DNA of 64,000 nucleotides, taken from contig JANVCC010000247.1 in the NCBI GenBank assembly GCA_025345505.1, positions 259,804-323,803 on the forward strand, given 5' to 3'. The position numbers and the translations under genes are program-made. Positions 1 through 18,386 of this stretch are shown one piece after another; position 1 is the first letter of the stretch; every line of letters starts with the position of its first letter. The DNA comes from Todiramphus chloris collaris. Its lineage: Eukaryota > Chordata > Aves > Coraciiformes > Alcedinidae. Under the pieces are notes generated by a model that saw only the letters and a list, made by a program, of their open reading frames with translations, was not told the DNA's origin and made no database searches.

Positions 1-7399
<7,399 letters not shown>

Positions 7400-7442
7400 C
7401 ACGCTTCAGACGAGATTCCCGCCGACAACCACCACCCCGACT

Positions 7443-7443
<1 letters not shown>

Positions 7444-7473
<30 letters not shown>
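7444..7473. repeat. C30 homopolymer 45 bp after the SHOX stop
   Basis: Thirty consecutive C are read on the + strand. It may form an i-motif, or a G-quadruplex on the other strand. Its exact length is doubtful because long homopolymers are error-prone. Confidence 0.9.
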
Positions 7474-7475
<2 letters not shown>

Positions 7476-7895
7476 CTCCGGGTGCCCATCGCGGGCGTGT
7501 GTGTGTGTGTGACCCGCACGGACCGTCGCTCTGCATCCCCTTCCCCATCCAAATCCCCATCCCCACACCTTGCTCCTTCTCCTCCTCCTCCGGCCGCAGG
7601 GAGAGCAGCGGGCGTTCCGGGCTGCCCAGCTGCCTCCTCTCCTTTTTTTGTTATTTCTTTTTTTTTTTTTTTTTTATTATTTTATTTTTGTTTTCAATTT
7701 CTGTCCCCTTCCCCAAGGTCTGCGAGCGCTCGGCGGCAGCTTTCCCCCGCCGCTTTCCTCGCCCTCTCGCCCCCAGGGACTCAGCTGCCGGGGGAGCCGG
7801 GCGACGAAGGAAGCCCCGACGGCCGTTGGAGGCCGTTGGCGACCGTTGGTGCTGTGCGACACGGTGGGGACCCTCCACGGGGCGAGGTGGACAGA

Positions 7896-7914
7896 CCCCC
7901 CCCCCCCCCCCCCC
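7896..7914. repeat. C19 homopolymer in SHOX 3' UTR
   Basis: Nineteen consecutive C are followed by an imperfect C-rich ladder (CCCCATCCCC-type units) to about 7,946. Confidence 0.9.
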
Positions 7915-8334
7915 ATCCCCACCCCCATTCCCACCCCCACCCCTCACATCCACGCAGCAAACGCGCACCCACGAGTCAGAGACTGCGGAAGATAAAGTAG
8001 GTGGGAGGAGAGAGAAAGGAGAGTTTAAAAAAAAAAAACAAAACCCAAGCAACACCAACAAACAACACACACACACACACACAAAGAACCACAACAACAA
8101 AAAAGGAAAAAAAAAACCAAACAAAAAAAAAAGCAAAGGAAACGATCTCTAAATTATGTTAATCTGTGAACATTGGGGACATTTCGGATTTTTTGACCCT
8201 GGCAAAAGTGATCGCTCCAGCATAACGTCATCTGCTGCTGTCAGTTTTGCTACCTTGTGCATGTGTCTAACTAAACACGTTTTGAAGATCAGAAATATAT
8301 TAGAACGAAACTAAACAAAACAAATAGTAATAAT

Positions 8335-8347
8335 AATAAATAATAAA
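8335..8347 (+). terminator. Proximal poly(A) signals for SHOX
   Basis: AATAAA at 8335-8340 and again at 8342-8347, about 0.95 kb after the stop codon, are downstream of complex, UTR-like sequence. Use as the real cleavage signal is inferred. Confidence 0.4.
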
Positions 8348-8502
8348 TCCTTGGGGCTGGTCTCCATTAAAGATGACATTTCTTTGTTGCCAACAGTATT
8401 ATTTCACTGCCATGAATCTCTTCCATCACTGAGGAGCTGCTGCTGCAGAACTGGTTTGAATTTAAATGTGGAATTTCAGATCTGAGGCAAGGCAGTTTTG
8501 TT

Positions 8503-8574
8503 GTTTTTTTTTTTTTCCCCTTTTTTTTCTTTTCTAAAAAAAAAAAAAAAAAAAAGAAAAAAGAAAAAAAAAAA
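8503..8574. repeat. Poly(T)-poly(A) inverted homopolymer pair
   Basis: T-rich runs (about 8,503-8,535, interrupted by CCCC) are followed at once by A-rich runs (about 8,537-8,574). In RNA this would fold into a long A-U hairpin. Confidence 0.75.
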
Positions 8575-11500
8575 GCAGCAATAACAAAAAATGTGTGTCT
8601 CAAATGGCTGTCCTTTGAAAGGAGAAAAAGAGAGAGACTAGTATTTACTAATCGTTAGTGATAACTTGAAAGATGGGAACAATAAGAAATGCACCTGTTT
8701 TGCCCGAATCACCTGAACTCAATGTGATGCGTTGTGCCATAGAAACAGGTCCATTTTTCTAATTCTTTTCTTTTTCTTTTTTATTTTTTTTAAATTTTTT
8801 TTCAAATGTCTGGATCTTTGAATCAAACTCTTGCTGTTTTCCAGGATGTAGAAAGAATGATTTATACAACAAAGATGGACATATGGTTTTAAGGCATAAT
8901 ACTGATGCAGCGCTAATTTTAGTGAAATGCAATTAAGTGCAGTAAAGTGCAATACTGTAAATATTATAGATTAAAAAAAAGAAAAAAAAAAAAAAAGAAA
9001 TAGCCGTACTTATTCTGTTAATAACAATTCCGCAAGAACCGTAACTTAAGTCCTTTGTGCTCAGACTGGTGCATTGCAGCTTCTTGCCAAAATCACGGTC
9101 CAAGTCTTCTATGAATGGATAAAGTTATATGCATCACATGTGGGAAAAGGTAGATGCCACGATTTCTAGTTGAGTTCCTGTGCCATATTTCTGGGAAGTA
9201 AGCTGAAAAGTTTGTGTGACACTTTTGAAATCATTTTCAGTAAAGAAAAAAAAAAAACCCAACAAAGCGCCCAAGAAAAAAAATGACCCACGGAAGTGGT
9301 CTGTAGAGGTGGACAAGTTCAATATTTGGCCTTTTTAGTTTTTGCCTGTATTTTGGACACCAAGTCTTAAGCTAAGGCTTAAGCAACTTAACTTGTATAA
9401 ACCCAGAAAGGGTGGGAAGTGGGGAAATCCTTTAAATTATATTACCAAAGTGTCTGGGTTCACTGGCCTCCCCATTTTTACTTTTTTGTCCTATTCACTT
9501 CTGATTAGTTATTTGTAAATTTCTTTTATTATTACTTATTTATTTTTTGGTCAGGAGGAGAGAGGAAGGTACAAATATTGGTCTTGTCTACATCTAACGA
9601 GAGTGTTGGTTATTGCCCTTCTTACCAAGGCCTGTGTTGATGGAAGGTAAACCTCTCAATAGCACCATTATTAAGCCCGCTTTTTATGTCTCGTTTAGCA
9701 ATCCATTACTAGTTTTGGCTTTTGCTGATATTTATCAAACCTGAGTATTACTGTAGGACAAAAATTCACGCTGTAGATAAATTTTAGACACTTGTCGTCT
9801 TCTTTGTTTCTCCTTCAAGTTTTGATATTTTCAAGCAAGAAAAAAATTCTGGAATGTCAAAATTGTGCCATTTCCCTCCTATTTATTACATGAGAAGCAG
9901 TTATATTTTGCATTTGCTAGAGCTGATAAATGTTGCCTGCCTTTTCTACCTCTCTGTGAAAGCCCAGTACCTTTTTAAAGCAAGGCCAAAATATTAAGGT
10001 AGTGTTACCTGTTGCTGAGAAATACACACAAAAATCTCAGGCAATTAACGATTTCTTATTGAGACAAAATATTACCTAGAAAGTAAAGCGTTGTTCATGA
10101 TGATGTATGAATTTCCGGCTAAAATAAGAAATATTTGGAGTGGTTCCAGCACTTCTAACATGCAGATCTGAAAAATAATAAACGTTACTACCAAGATGCT
10201 TTAGGTTGTAGCAAGTAACCTGTTGTACTGGATGCACCCAACCATCGAAGGAGAATTTGGTGCACAGTGTTGAAGATCGAAGGTGTAGAGCTTTTGACTG
10301 AGTGGGGACTGCTTGTTATCTGTACCTGTGATCCAGTTATTACCCTTTCAAATCCTCTTTTGAGAGTTTAAGAGAGGCTTATGTGGGTTTTTTTCAGTCC
10401 TGTGCTGGACTTCTCCTAAGGAGTGATTTCCACCTTCGGTTCCGTAGAACAAGCTCAGTTGAAGCTGTAGGTTTGGGATCTGAATTTTCTCAGACATCTG
10501 CTAAGTGAGGCTGTGAATTGCTGATGATCTTACAGTGTTACAGGATGCACGCACAGTGTGCATCCACCTCAGATGGGAAGGAATAACTGTTCCACCTTTG
10601 CTGTTTTACTAGGTACCAACAGCAAAAATGCTTGTAGAACTCTCTCAGAAATTTTGCTGCACACACCTTCTTTCTTGTATTCAAAAAAGAGCGTCAACAT
10701 GAGAATACGCTTCCCTGCTCAGACGAAACAAGGCTGTTAGTGTAGCACACATCTTTCCAGAATGAAAACTTCTTACGGTTTCTTCTGAGAGCTTTCCAGG
10801 CATATCTCAATCCTGTTTTGAAAGAGGTACTGTAGATCAACCTGGGGAAAGGGGCAGGGTGTTGCTGTGAATCTACCAAGGTACTTCATGCTGCTCTTGC
10901 GTTTTGTTTAACCCCAAAGGTGCACAGCACGAGGGTTGTAGCCAAAACTGGTTCTGCTTTGCTTATCTCTTGAACGGGCCAATTGCGTCAGTGGTGGTTT
11001 AAAAGCTTTGCCTTGTTTTGGATGGTGCATGCAGGTGTCCTCCGCTTCTTGTTATCCTTACATCGTTGGGAAGAAACGAGGAATACTACCTGGGCTACCA
11101 GGTACTGGACTGTACTTTCCACCTACTCACTGTGGCTCCATTCACCACGTTGAGCTCCAGTGGTTCAGACAAAATTGAGAATCTGGACAAAGGTGTCTAC
11201 TCCATCTCTGTTATGTGTAGGTTTGTTTGTTTGTTTGTTTTTTCCCTTTGAATTTTTTTTTTTGGTGTTTCTGTAATTATTCTACTTGAGGAGCTTGGAG
11301 GTTGAAGATAAGATAGTCAAGGTCCTGAGGTGCTTATTAAAGTTGAAAAGTATTGCAACTGTTTTAGAATCTCAGGCATGTCAAGCCTCATTTATTGTCC
11401 ACCTTCATCCAGACTGGTCTCTGTGTAATCTTTCATTTGAGAAGTGTGAGATTTCCAAGATCTTCAGAACAACAGCTGCTGGGCAGAATTCCCTTGGAGG

Positions 11501-11848
11501 AGGCCTTCCTTTAGTGTACATGGATTGCTAAAGAATCTTCCTCAAACGTTTGGTCTGGTATTTGAAAAATAACTTGACTGAATGCCAAATGAATAACTCT
11601 GTTTATAAACAAGTCTATAAAAAAATGCTTTTTGAATTACATGGGCCCCTTTATAATGAAAAAAAAATCCAATTAGTCTCTGATTTTTTTTTTTGAACGA
11701 TCAAGCTTAAGTACTTCATCCATTTGTATCAAAATAGCAAAATGACTCCATGGTTTGTTTTTATTGACTTGGAAACGTGTGAAAAAAATGATACTGGAAT
11801 TTTTTTTGCTTAGTAGGGTCATGTAGATGTAGCGACATTTTGGTTAAT

Positions 11849-11975
11849 ATCATAATACTTAGCACTTATATAATGTTTATTTGTAAAGCACTGTATAAAT
11901 GTTTATTATTTAATCCTTACCCATTATGAAGTAGGTAAGAATTATTATCCCCGTTTTTGTAGAAATTAAGGCATA
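11849..11975 (-). mobile_element. Ancient MIR/CORE-SINE-like fossil
   Basis: The + strand reads ATAATACTTAGCACTTATAT, then AAAGCACTGTATAAATG, TTTAATCCTTAC, GAAGTAGGTAAGAATTATTA and TATCCCCGTTTTTGTAGAAA, followed by TTAAGGCA. This is the complement of the L2-derived 3' half of MIR-type SINEs, whose known reverse complement contains the ACTTAGCACTTATATAG, TTATCCCCATTTTACAGA and AACTGAGGC landmarks. The copy is diverged, as expected for an element active in early amniotes. Family-level assignment is by recall, not by search. Confidence 0.55.
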
Positions 11976-12570
11976 TAAATCAAGGGCCAGGTTCCATCAG
12001 CCGTTGTCAACACTATTATTGCTTCTGTTTTTGTAGTGCAGCAGCATCCCCCAGATGAGAATCTGACATGAACTTTCTGGTGCTAGCCACCTTTCAAAAC
12101 TGTAAGTAGCAGAAGCCTTGCTCCAAGAAATTTCAGCTTGATACCTTGACTTCAGCAGGAGCCTTAAAGGGAACACTGAACGTGATTCAAAGCAGCAGAC
12201 CGTGTCTGTGAACACAAAGTTAGTGCCCAACCCCATACGTCGGTGGGAATTTTGTTTATGACTCAGTGGGGCCGAGCTCCAGCCCTGTGAAGACTTGAAC
12301 CAAAAACCCGAGGTCCTGAATTTCTAGAAAACCCCTATTTCCAACTTCCCCTCCTATAAATTTTTTTTACACACAGACAGAGTGTGCTCATGTCAATACT
12401 TTGCATGCTTTACCTGCTCTATCTTTTAGTTCTATGTTTGCCTATAAAATAATTATAAGACAGGATTTTGAGTTGACATAACATTGACACCTTGGGTCTG
12501 TTGACTCAGATATGACAGATGTATAGTCCTATGGAAATCCAGATCCCTAAGGCAAACCTGAGTTATGGAT

Positions 12571-12672
12571 TTTTAAATTTTTTTTTTTAAATTTTTTTTT
12601 TTTTTTTTGTGATTAAAAATACGCATTTTTTTTTCTTTTTTAAAAACTAGCCAAAAAAAAAAAAAAAAAAAA
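12571..12672. repeat. Poly(T)/poly(A) low-complexity palindrome
   Basis: Three T-runs are interspersed with AAA and a short complex spacer, then a run of about 21 A. It is able to form a cruciform or an RNA hairpin. Confidence 0.7.
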
Positions 12673-13938
12673 TTGTTTCTCTTTTTTAAAGATATAATTT
12701 TAGGTTTTGGAGACATTATTACTTTGGAGGTGGCAGGCTTTCCCCACCCCCCCAGTCTGAGGAAAATTTTTCAAAGTATAGGAAAAATAGATTACACATC
12801 TTTCTTAGAAATGTGTTTATTTTTATAATATCTAATGATCCAGGTGGTGTCCTTGTAATTGCTAATTGTACTCAGCTCTATAAAGTGTGCACAACCAATG
12901 TATTTGGACATTTTTTTGTGTTCCTGGTTAAAAAGGATTGTCGAAGCGCCCCACCCCTCGTCTGTAAGCAGCCTACTGACCCTGTTATGTTGTTTTCTTT
13001 CCCTGATGTGACAGAATTCCCATGGCTGACAAGTTTCCAAACAGCTGTGGCCAACATGGCAAGAGCTTCTCTTTTGGTCACTTGAAAAGCTCTACTGGTT
13101 GCAGTAAGATGTGGTAGGGCCAGAGAAGGGCCCTAGCATTGCTTGGAAACTAAAAAAGAATAGAAAAAAATGCCAAAATGTGGTGTGCTACAGAGCGTGA
13201 TCTCCTCAGAAGAAAAGAATAGAGCCTTCTGCTCTGTGACTCGTGCTTCTTGTGAAATTGCATCTCGAAGTCATGTCTTTAAAAGGTGCAGTGTGGGTCC
13301 TATCAATGTAACCCGGTGGTTATGACTATATTGGTTATTTCTGCTAGCTGCTCTTTCTGGTCAGGTCAGTGGGAAGACGTAGGTGTCAGTGTTTGAGGCA
13401 TTCTTCAAAGGGGGTGTGACACCAGACACCCCTTAAATTAATTATTTCCATTAGACAGATCTGATGCTGAAAGTTGGTGCCTAAATGTCGTAAATCAGAC
13501 TAGCAACTTGCTGATTTCCAATAAAAACCTGAAACCCGCAGTTCATACACCTTATATCAAAAATTGATATTTAACTAAAATCAGTTGAGGAATGTAGAAA
13601 ATATCAGATTTTGAAGCTGGAGATATTTATTGAAAGGCAATACTTTCATGAATCTAGGCTTATGGTATATATTAATTACATCAAAGACAGGAAAATATCT
13701 CTGTTTCTTTGTATTAATGTATGTGGATGTTTTATTTATTTCTTTCTGTTGTTTGAAAATTTCTAAATGTGTGTTATTTTAATGATGCTGAGTGTAAATT
13801 TGACAATGCTTTGCCTTTATTTTTGTATTTTTTAAACACGTTGCTTTTGCAAAACTATGAGCAGCCAGTATGATTCCCAACACCGTTGCATTACTTCGGT
13901 TACGTACACATCGTCTGTCTGAGTTTACAGACATTTCA

Positions 13939-13942
<4 letters not shown>

Positions 13943-13971
<29 letters not shown>

Positions 13972-13978
13972 AAAAAAA
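13943..13978. repeat. Poly-A tract
   Basis: A run of about 26 A, G, then eight A. No retrocopy sequence was recognised upstream, so it is not read as a processed pseudogene tail. Confidence 0.8.
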
Positions 13979-14213
13979 TCTCTATAACCAACTCGTCTTA
14001 AAAATTTGTACCCCTTTGTTATTGCGGAAGAGAAAAACAAACAAGCAACCAACTTTTTTTTATTATTATTATTTTGTTTTTCTTTTTTTTTTAGGTTTTT
14101 GGTTATGCCAGCATGCTCCTACATGGATTCACCAGACATGTTGAGTTCCAGTTTCAGAGTGTATTATGTTGAACCACATGATATGAATGTACATCTTGTA
14201 AAAGTGAGATATG

Positions 14214-14219
14214 AATAAA
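14214..14219 (+). terminator. Distal candidate poly(A) signal
   Basis: AATAAA is followed by TTATAAATATTTGTAATCAT and a GT-bearing TCATGTGTTAAC, a layout like a vertebrate 3' end. It is the last such signal before CR1 repeats begin at 14.7 kb. If used, the SHOX 3' UTR would be about 6.8 kb. Confidence 0.3.
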
Positions 14220-14240
14220 CTTATAAATATTTGTAATCAT

Positions 14241-14700
14241 GTGTTAACGGATACCCAAGATAACTGCTGCCAAAGGGACTGTTAATAACAAGGCATTTCC
14301 CCCTGTTAAAACAGAACTGCTTTTTCTTCTGCATTTAATGATTTTTTGGTTTTTTGGTTTTTTTTTTTAAGGAGCTTATTCACTTTCTCCTCACAAGGAA
14401 TTGAATGCAGCGGATCTCACCCCGTAGCCATTCCACTTACAGATCTCTCACAGGCTTCTGTGCAAGTTTAACCTTAGTTATACCTTAGTCATGAATGATC
14501 AGAAGCTACCTTTGCATCCCACCTACCAGTATGAATTTTTTTTGTTTGGTATCTTTTTTTTTTTTTTTTCTTTTAAAGGATTGATGCTTTTTCCTTAGCG
14601 TCCCGAGGAATAAAGGAATCTTCACAGTGGACCATTCTAGGGATTGTATTCAATGGCTCTGATCTGTAGCCTGTTCAAATCAGTAGGAGAGGCACTAGAT
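14241..14700. other. Intergenic, no gene seen
   Basis: Unique AT-rich sequence with T-runs near 14,342-14,369 and 14,536-14,570. Nothing recognisable. Confidence 0.7.
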
Positions 14701-14801
14701 CATAGAATCATGAAATGGCTTGAGTTGGAAGGGACCTTAAAGATCATCTCATTCCAACTCCCTGCCATGGGCAGGAACATCCCCCACTAGACTCAGCTGC
14801 T
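14701..14801 (-). mobile_element. CR1 LINE 3' fragment
   Basis: CATAGAATCATGAAATGGCT starts the reverse complement of a CR1 3' end: tail repeat, GGAAGGGACCTTAAAGATCA, then TGCCATGGGCAGG. Only the last 100 bp of the element are present. CR1 is the dominant avian LINE. Nearly all copies are 5'-truncated and end in an octamer repeat rather than poly-A. Confidence 0.88.
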
Positions 14802-14988
14802 CTTATTTTTGCTCTTATTTTTCAGGTGATTAAGGAGCTTTTTCCATGTCCATGCTGGTTGGTGTGTTAGATGTAATTTTCTCCTATAGTTTTATTCTCT
14901 TTAGTTGTAATTCACCATTCTGATGTTGAAATGAATACACAGGGAATCCTCTTGTTCTTGTGCACCATGTTTAGGTGATAAGAACTTC

Positions 14989-15228
14989 TTAGGAAGAAGT
15001 TCTTAGGAAGAAGTCCTTCTTACAAAGAAGTTGTTTACTCTTAAGGTGCTGAGACACCGGAATGGGTTGCCCAGAGAAGTTGTGGATGCTCCATCCCTGG
15101 AAGTATTTTAAGATCAGGCTGGATGAGGCTCCGAGCAACCTAGTGGGAGGTATCCCCTGCCCATGGCAGGGGAGTTGGAACGAGATGTGAGGTCCGTTCC
15201 AACTTAAGCCATTCTATGATTCTATGAA
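14989..15228 (+). mobile_element. CR1 LINE 3' fragment
   Basis: This sense copy begins in the TTAGGAAGAAGTTC motif, which is locally triplicated. It passes through GGTTGCCCAGAGAAGTTGTG and CCATCCCTGGAAG and ends CCATTCTATGATTCTATGA. It lies 190 bp from an oppositely oriented CR1. Confidence 0.93.
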
Positions 15229-18058
15229 CAGTGCAAAAGCAAACTGGGTTGGTGGAAACTTTTCAGCTAGGTTGCAGTCTGTGGATCAGGTTCTGAACTT
15301 CCGAACTAGTCACAAGAGTTAAGTTAGACTTGTTTGGTGAGAAAGACAGTTTGTCCAACACATATGTTGCATTTCAACTTCATCGGTCCTACAAGGTGGG
15401 TAGTTCCACACTTTTCCCAAAGTTCTCCCCCTTTCCCCACATCCTCTCAGCATGTCTTGTCTGCAGCTGGCTGTATAAGCTATATAAGCTGAAGTCAGAA
15501 CTTATAGGTAGCTTTTCTAACCTCCCCTTTTATGTGGGTATTTACATCCACTGGAGCCCTGACCTAGAACATGTCTGGAAAGCTGTTGGTACAATAGTCC
15601 CACATCCTGATTACTGTTTCTCTCTAAGCCAACACCACAAACTGACATCCTGTTTTTTCTGTCGTTAGCTATGTAAGAGACAGGCTATTATAAGAAAATT
15701 AATCCTTCCTTTCTGTCTCTTAAAGATAGGTGGGCAGTGAATGGTTGCCAGCAGCATGTACTGTGAGAGCAATCAGAAAATATAGAAAGTGATAACAGCG
15801 TGTCCAGAAAGACCAGCTTCACCAGGAGACCATCTAATAGCAATCTATAAATAAATACCATTTAAGACTCTATTTTTTTGGTCTATTCATATTCAGATCA
15901 GGTGTTGAAAAGAGATAAGTTCTTTTGGCAATTTGGTTGCTGGGAATAGTTCCCCCACCCCCCCCTCTTAATTTTTGTTCATTAGTATGTTTTTCCAATG
16001 GCTACTTGTTCTATTGCTTCCTGAAATAATTTACTGTTCTCAGGGAGGTTTCCTCTCTCTTGTCTTTGAATGTATTTTTCTTTTTCTTCGCATGAAAAAT
16101 TATTTTTAATTCAAAAAAATTATACTTTTTCCCTACTGCCATCTGCATTTTTGGCTACTGTCTCTATTTCTCTCCATAGGATCTGAATTGAATTGGGTAA
16201 GAATAAACACAGTAACAAATTCCTCATGAATTGTCAGGAAAAATTTCCTTTCTTTCTTGAGTAGCTTCTCTCTTAGACTATTATCTCTTGAGATGCAAAC
16301 TTCTGAAAATAAAATGATGAGTTACAGAGGGAACAGGACTTGGTATCTGCCTGTGTGAATACCTGTGAACTGCGGAATTTTTACCAGTATGTGTGGTTCA
16401 GTCCCATATTGCTTGGATTTCCAAAAGTACAATTAAAGTTAGAGCAAAATCTGTACACTCAAGACCACAGGAGCAACCACAGAAGGACAGATCTGCATTC
16501 AAGGGCCACATGTAAATGACTAGAGATTGGACAACAGAACAAAAGGAAATGTATGTAATTTTATTTCCCCAAATCAAACACTCAGACTTATTACCAATAT
16601 GATTAAGGGTGATGATCCTACTCTTATGCTTAATTGCTAGTTTATAATTGCTACCAAGAGGCTATAAAAATACAGGGTCAGAAAACTGGATCCAAAAAAG
16701 GGTCTTAATGCCTCACTCTAAAGTTAGACTTCAGAGGAATTTAAGCTTTTAGTTCCAAAACGTTAACACAGGGCTCTTGGCTTCTTCTCAAACTCTACTG
16801 AAGCCCGAGGGCTGCAGGTCTTTTAGTTCCACACATTAAATTTCTCCCTGAGCCTCATGTTCTACTTTTGTGTGTGCCTGGCATCTGACAGATCTCTGTG
16901 GCTGGCAGGCTTTCTCCCTTTTTGGCCTGATAAAGAATTACAGAAACTGGGCATCTGTTTCATCTTGCTGAACTTGAGATGTTTGCAACTCAGACATCTA
17001 CATCAGAACTTCTCAGCGGAAGCGAGTGGACACTTTCAGCAGATAGACCTCACGGTGAGCGTATTAGAGTGTGTCTTAAAAGCGGGCTGGCTCAGATGTA
17101 GCCACCTTCTCTGTAGACATTTCTCTTTGGACAGTCATGTCCAGTTCCGTGGCAAGTGTCCTCCATTGCACAAATGACAGCAGTTCCACCACTTCCTTTT
17201 CCTCAGAGGAGATATCCTTTCACACTCAGTGGCTGGTAGATTCACACAGGACTCTACAATCTGGACTTTCCTGACTTCCTTTGTATAGATGAGGTAGCTG
17301 AAAAGGTAGCGCCCTGGAGAAAGACTTTACAGAACATGCTAGACGTGGGGCTCTTGGGAATGAGTTGACTGTAGCTGGTGCCACTTTGATGCCATAGCAG
17401 ACTAACAACCTTTCTGCTATGATTTTCAGTTTAACTGGTTTCCCCTGCTGTGTTTTCTGATATTATTGTCAACTGAAAAGCAAATTGTTTTTTCTACAGA
17501 TTCTTGGGAAAAAAGAGTCATGTTATTGTTTTCCCTTGTTGGGGCTCAATACGATAATATTTGAATATTTCCTAAATATGTCAGCTTTGCACAGCAAAGT
17601 TCCCAGATTTCATGAAGTTTCTAACTTTCCCCTCTTCCTGGTTGCAAAAAGACCTCCTGAGAGGAGGGATATAGATGAATATAAATACCGAAACAATAAG
17701 AAACAAATCCCTCCAAACCTGACAGAATTTCAATGGCCACTTATGTAGCCTTTGGGTCTTTAATGAAGCGATCTCCTATGGTTCCATCCTATGCCATCAT
17801 GTCCATTCTTGCCACAGGACCTGTGTCTCAGTTGCTGTGTGAGGTAAACTGTACTCAAGGAATGAATTGGGACTGGGAAGAGAAACAAGCCGTTTTCTGG
17901 GAGTATTCCTCATTTGCATGAGATGCCAGTAGGTGTCTGTATGTGGGCAATGAGGAAAAACATGGCAATAAGTGCGTTTCGGCTTTGTAATTAGCACAGA
18001 TAATGATCATGTAGCAGAAGTAGATCTAACCTGCTACAGGCTTGCAAGCTGCTACATG
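15229..18058. other. Intergenic, no gene seen
   Basis: 2.8 kb of unique AT-rich sequence without recognisable repeat or coding region. The 112- and 106-codon open frames here have no recognisable domain, start context or splice structure. Confidence 0.65.
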
Positions 18059-18376
18059 GAATCATAGGATCATAAAATCATGGAATCGTAGAATCATGGA
18101 ATTGTAGAATCTTAGAATCATAGAATGGCTTGGATTGGAAGGGACCTCCAAAGGCCATCTAGACCAACCCCCCCTGCAGTGAGCAGGGACAGCCTCAGCT
18201 AGAGCAGGTTGCTCAGAGCCCCATCCAGCCTGACCTTGAATGTCTCCAGGGATGGGGGTTCCATCACCTCCCTGTGCAACATGTTCCAATATTCCACCGA
18301 TCTCAGAGTAAAGAACTTCTTCCTAATGCCCAATCTAAATCTACCCTGCTCTACTTTAAAACCACCACCCCTCACC
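18059..18376 (-). mobile_element. CR1 LINE 3' fragment running into an assembly gap
   Basis: The tail repeat (GAATCATAGAAT units, 18,059-18,126) is longer than usual. The body follows with AAAGAACTTCTTCCTAATGC and CCAATCTAAATC. The copy stops at the N block (18,377-18,386), beyond which unrelated sequence follows, so its 5' part may be missing from the assembly. Confidence 0.93.
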
Positions 18377-18386
18377 NNNNNNNNNN
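18377..18386. other. Assembly gap of 10 N
   Basis: Ten N, probably a nominal gap of unknown true size because it cuts a CR1 copy. Confidence 0.99.

Larger units (their letters stand above)
7400..8347 (+). other. SHOX: SHOX 3' UTR, proximal part
   Basis: This region follows the stop codon directly. It contains C30 (7444-7473), a (GT)n (about 7496-7511), a T-rich run (about 7658-7690), C19 (7896-7914) and a (CA)n (about 8065-8083). From 8,150 it becomes complex sequence, which looks like real UTR. Two overlapping-type poly(A) signals sit at 8335-8340 and 8342-8347. The transcript end was not observed; the UTR may continue much further. Confidence 0.6.
8348..14240 (+). other. Repeat-poor SHOX 3' flank or extended 3' UTR
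   Basis: No coding region is supported. The stretch is AT-rich with homopolymer runs, including T-run/A-run pairs near 8,503-8,574 and 12,571-12,672, and A-runs near 8,972-8,997 and 13,943-13,978. It has no CR1, unlike everything downstream of 14.7 kb. ATTAAA at 8970-8975 and AATAAA at 14214-14219 are further possible poly(A) signals. A MIR-like fossil lies at about 11,849-11,975. Whether the whole interval is transcribed cannot be decided from sequence. Confidence 0.45.

Noticed and set aside
7482-8152. + strand frames of 141-217 codons after the SHOX stop
   Set aside because: Low-complexity translations of C, T, CA and A tracts in the 3' UTR.
13943-13978. Poly-A tract as the tail of a processed pseudogene
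   Set aside because: No retrocopy body or target duplication was recognised upstream.
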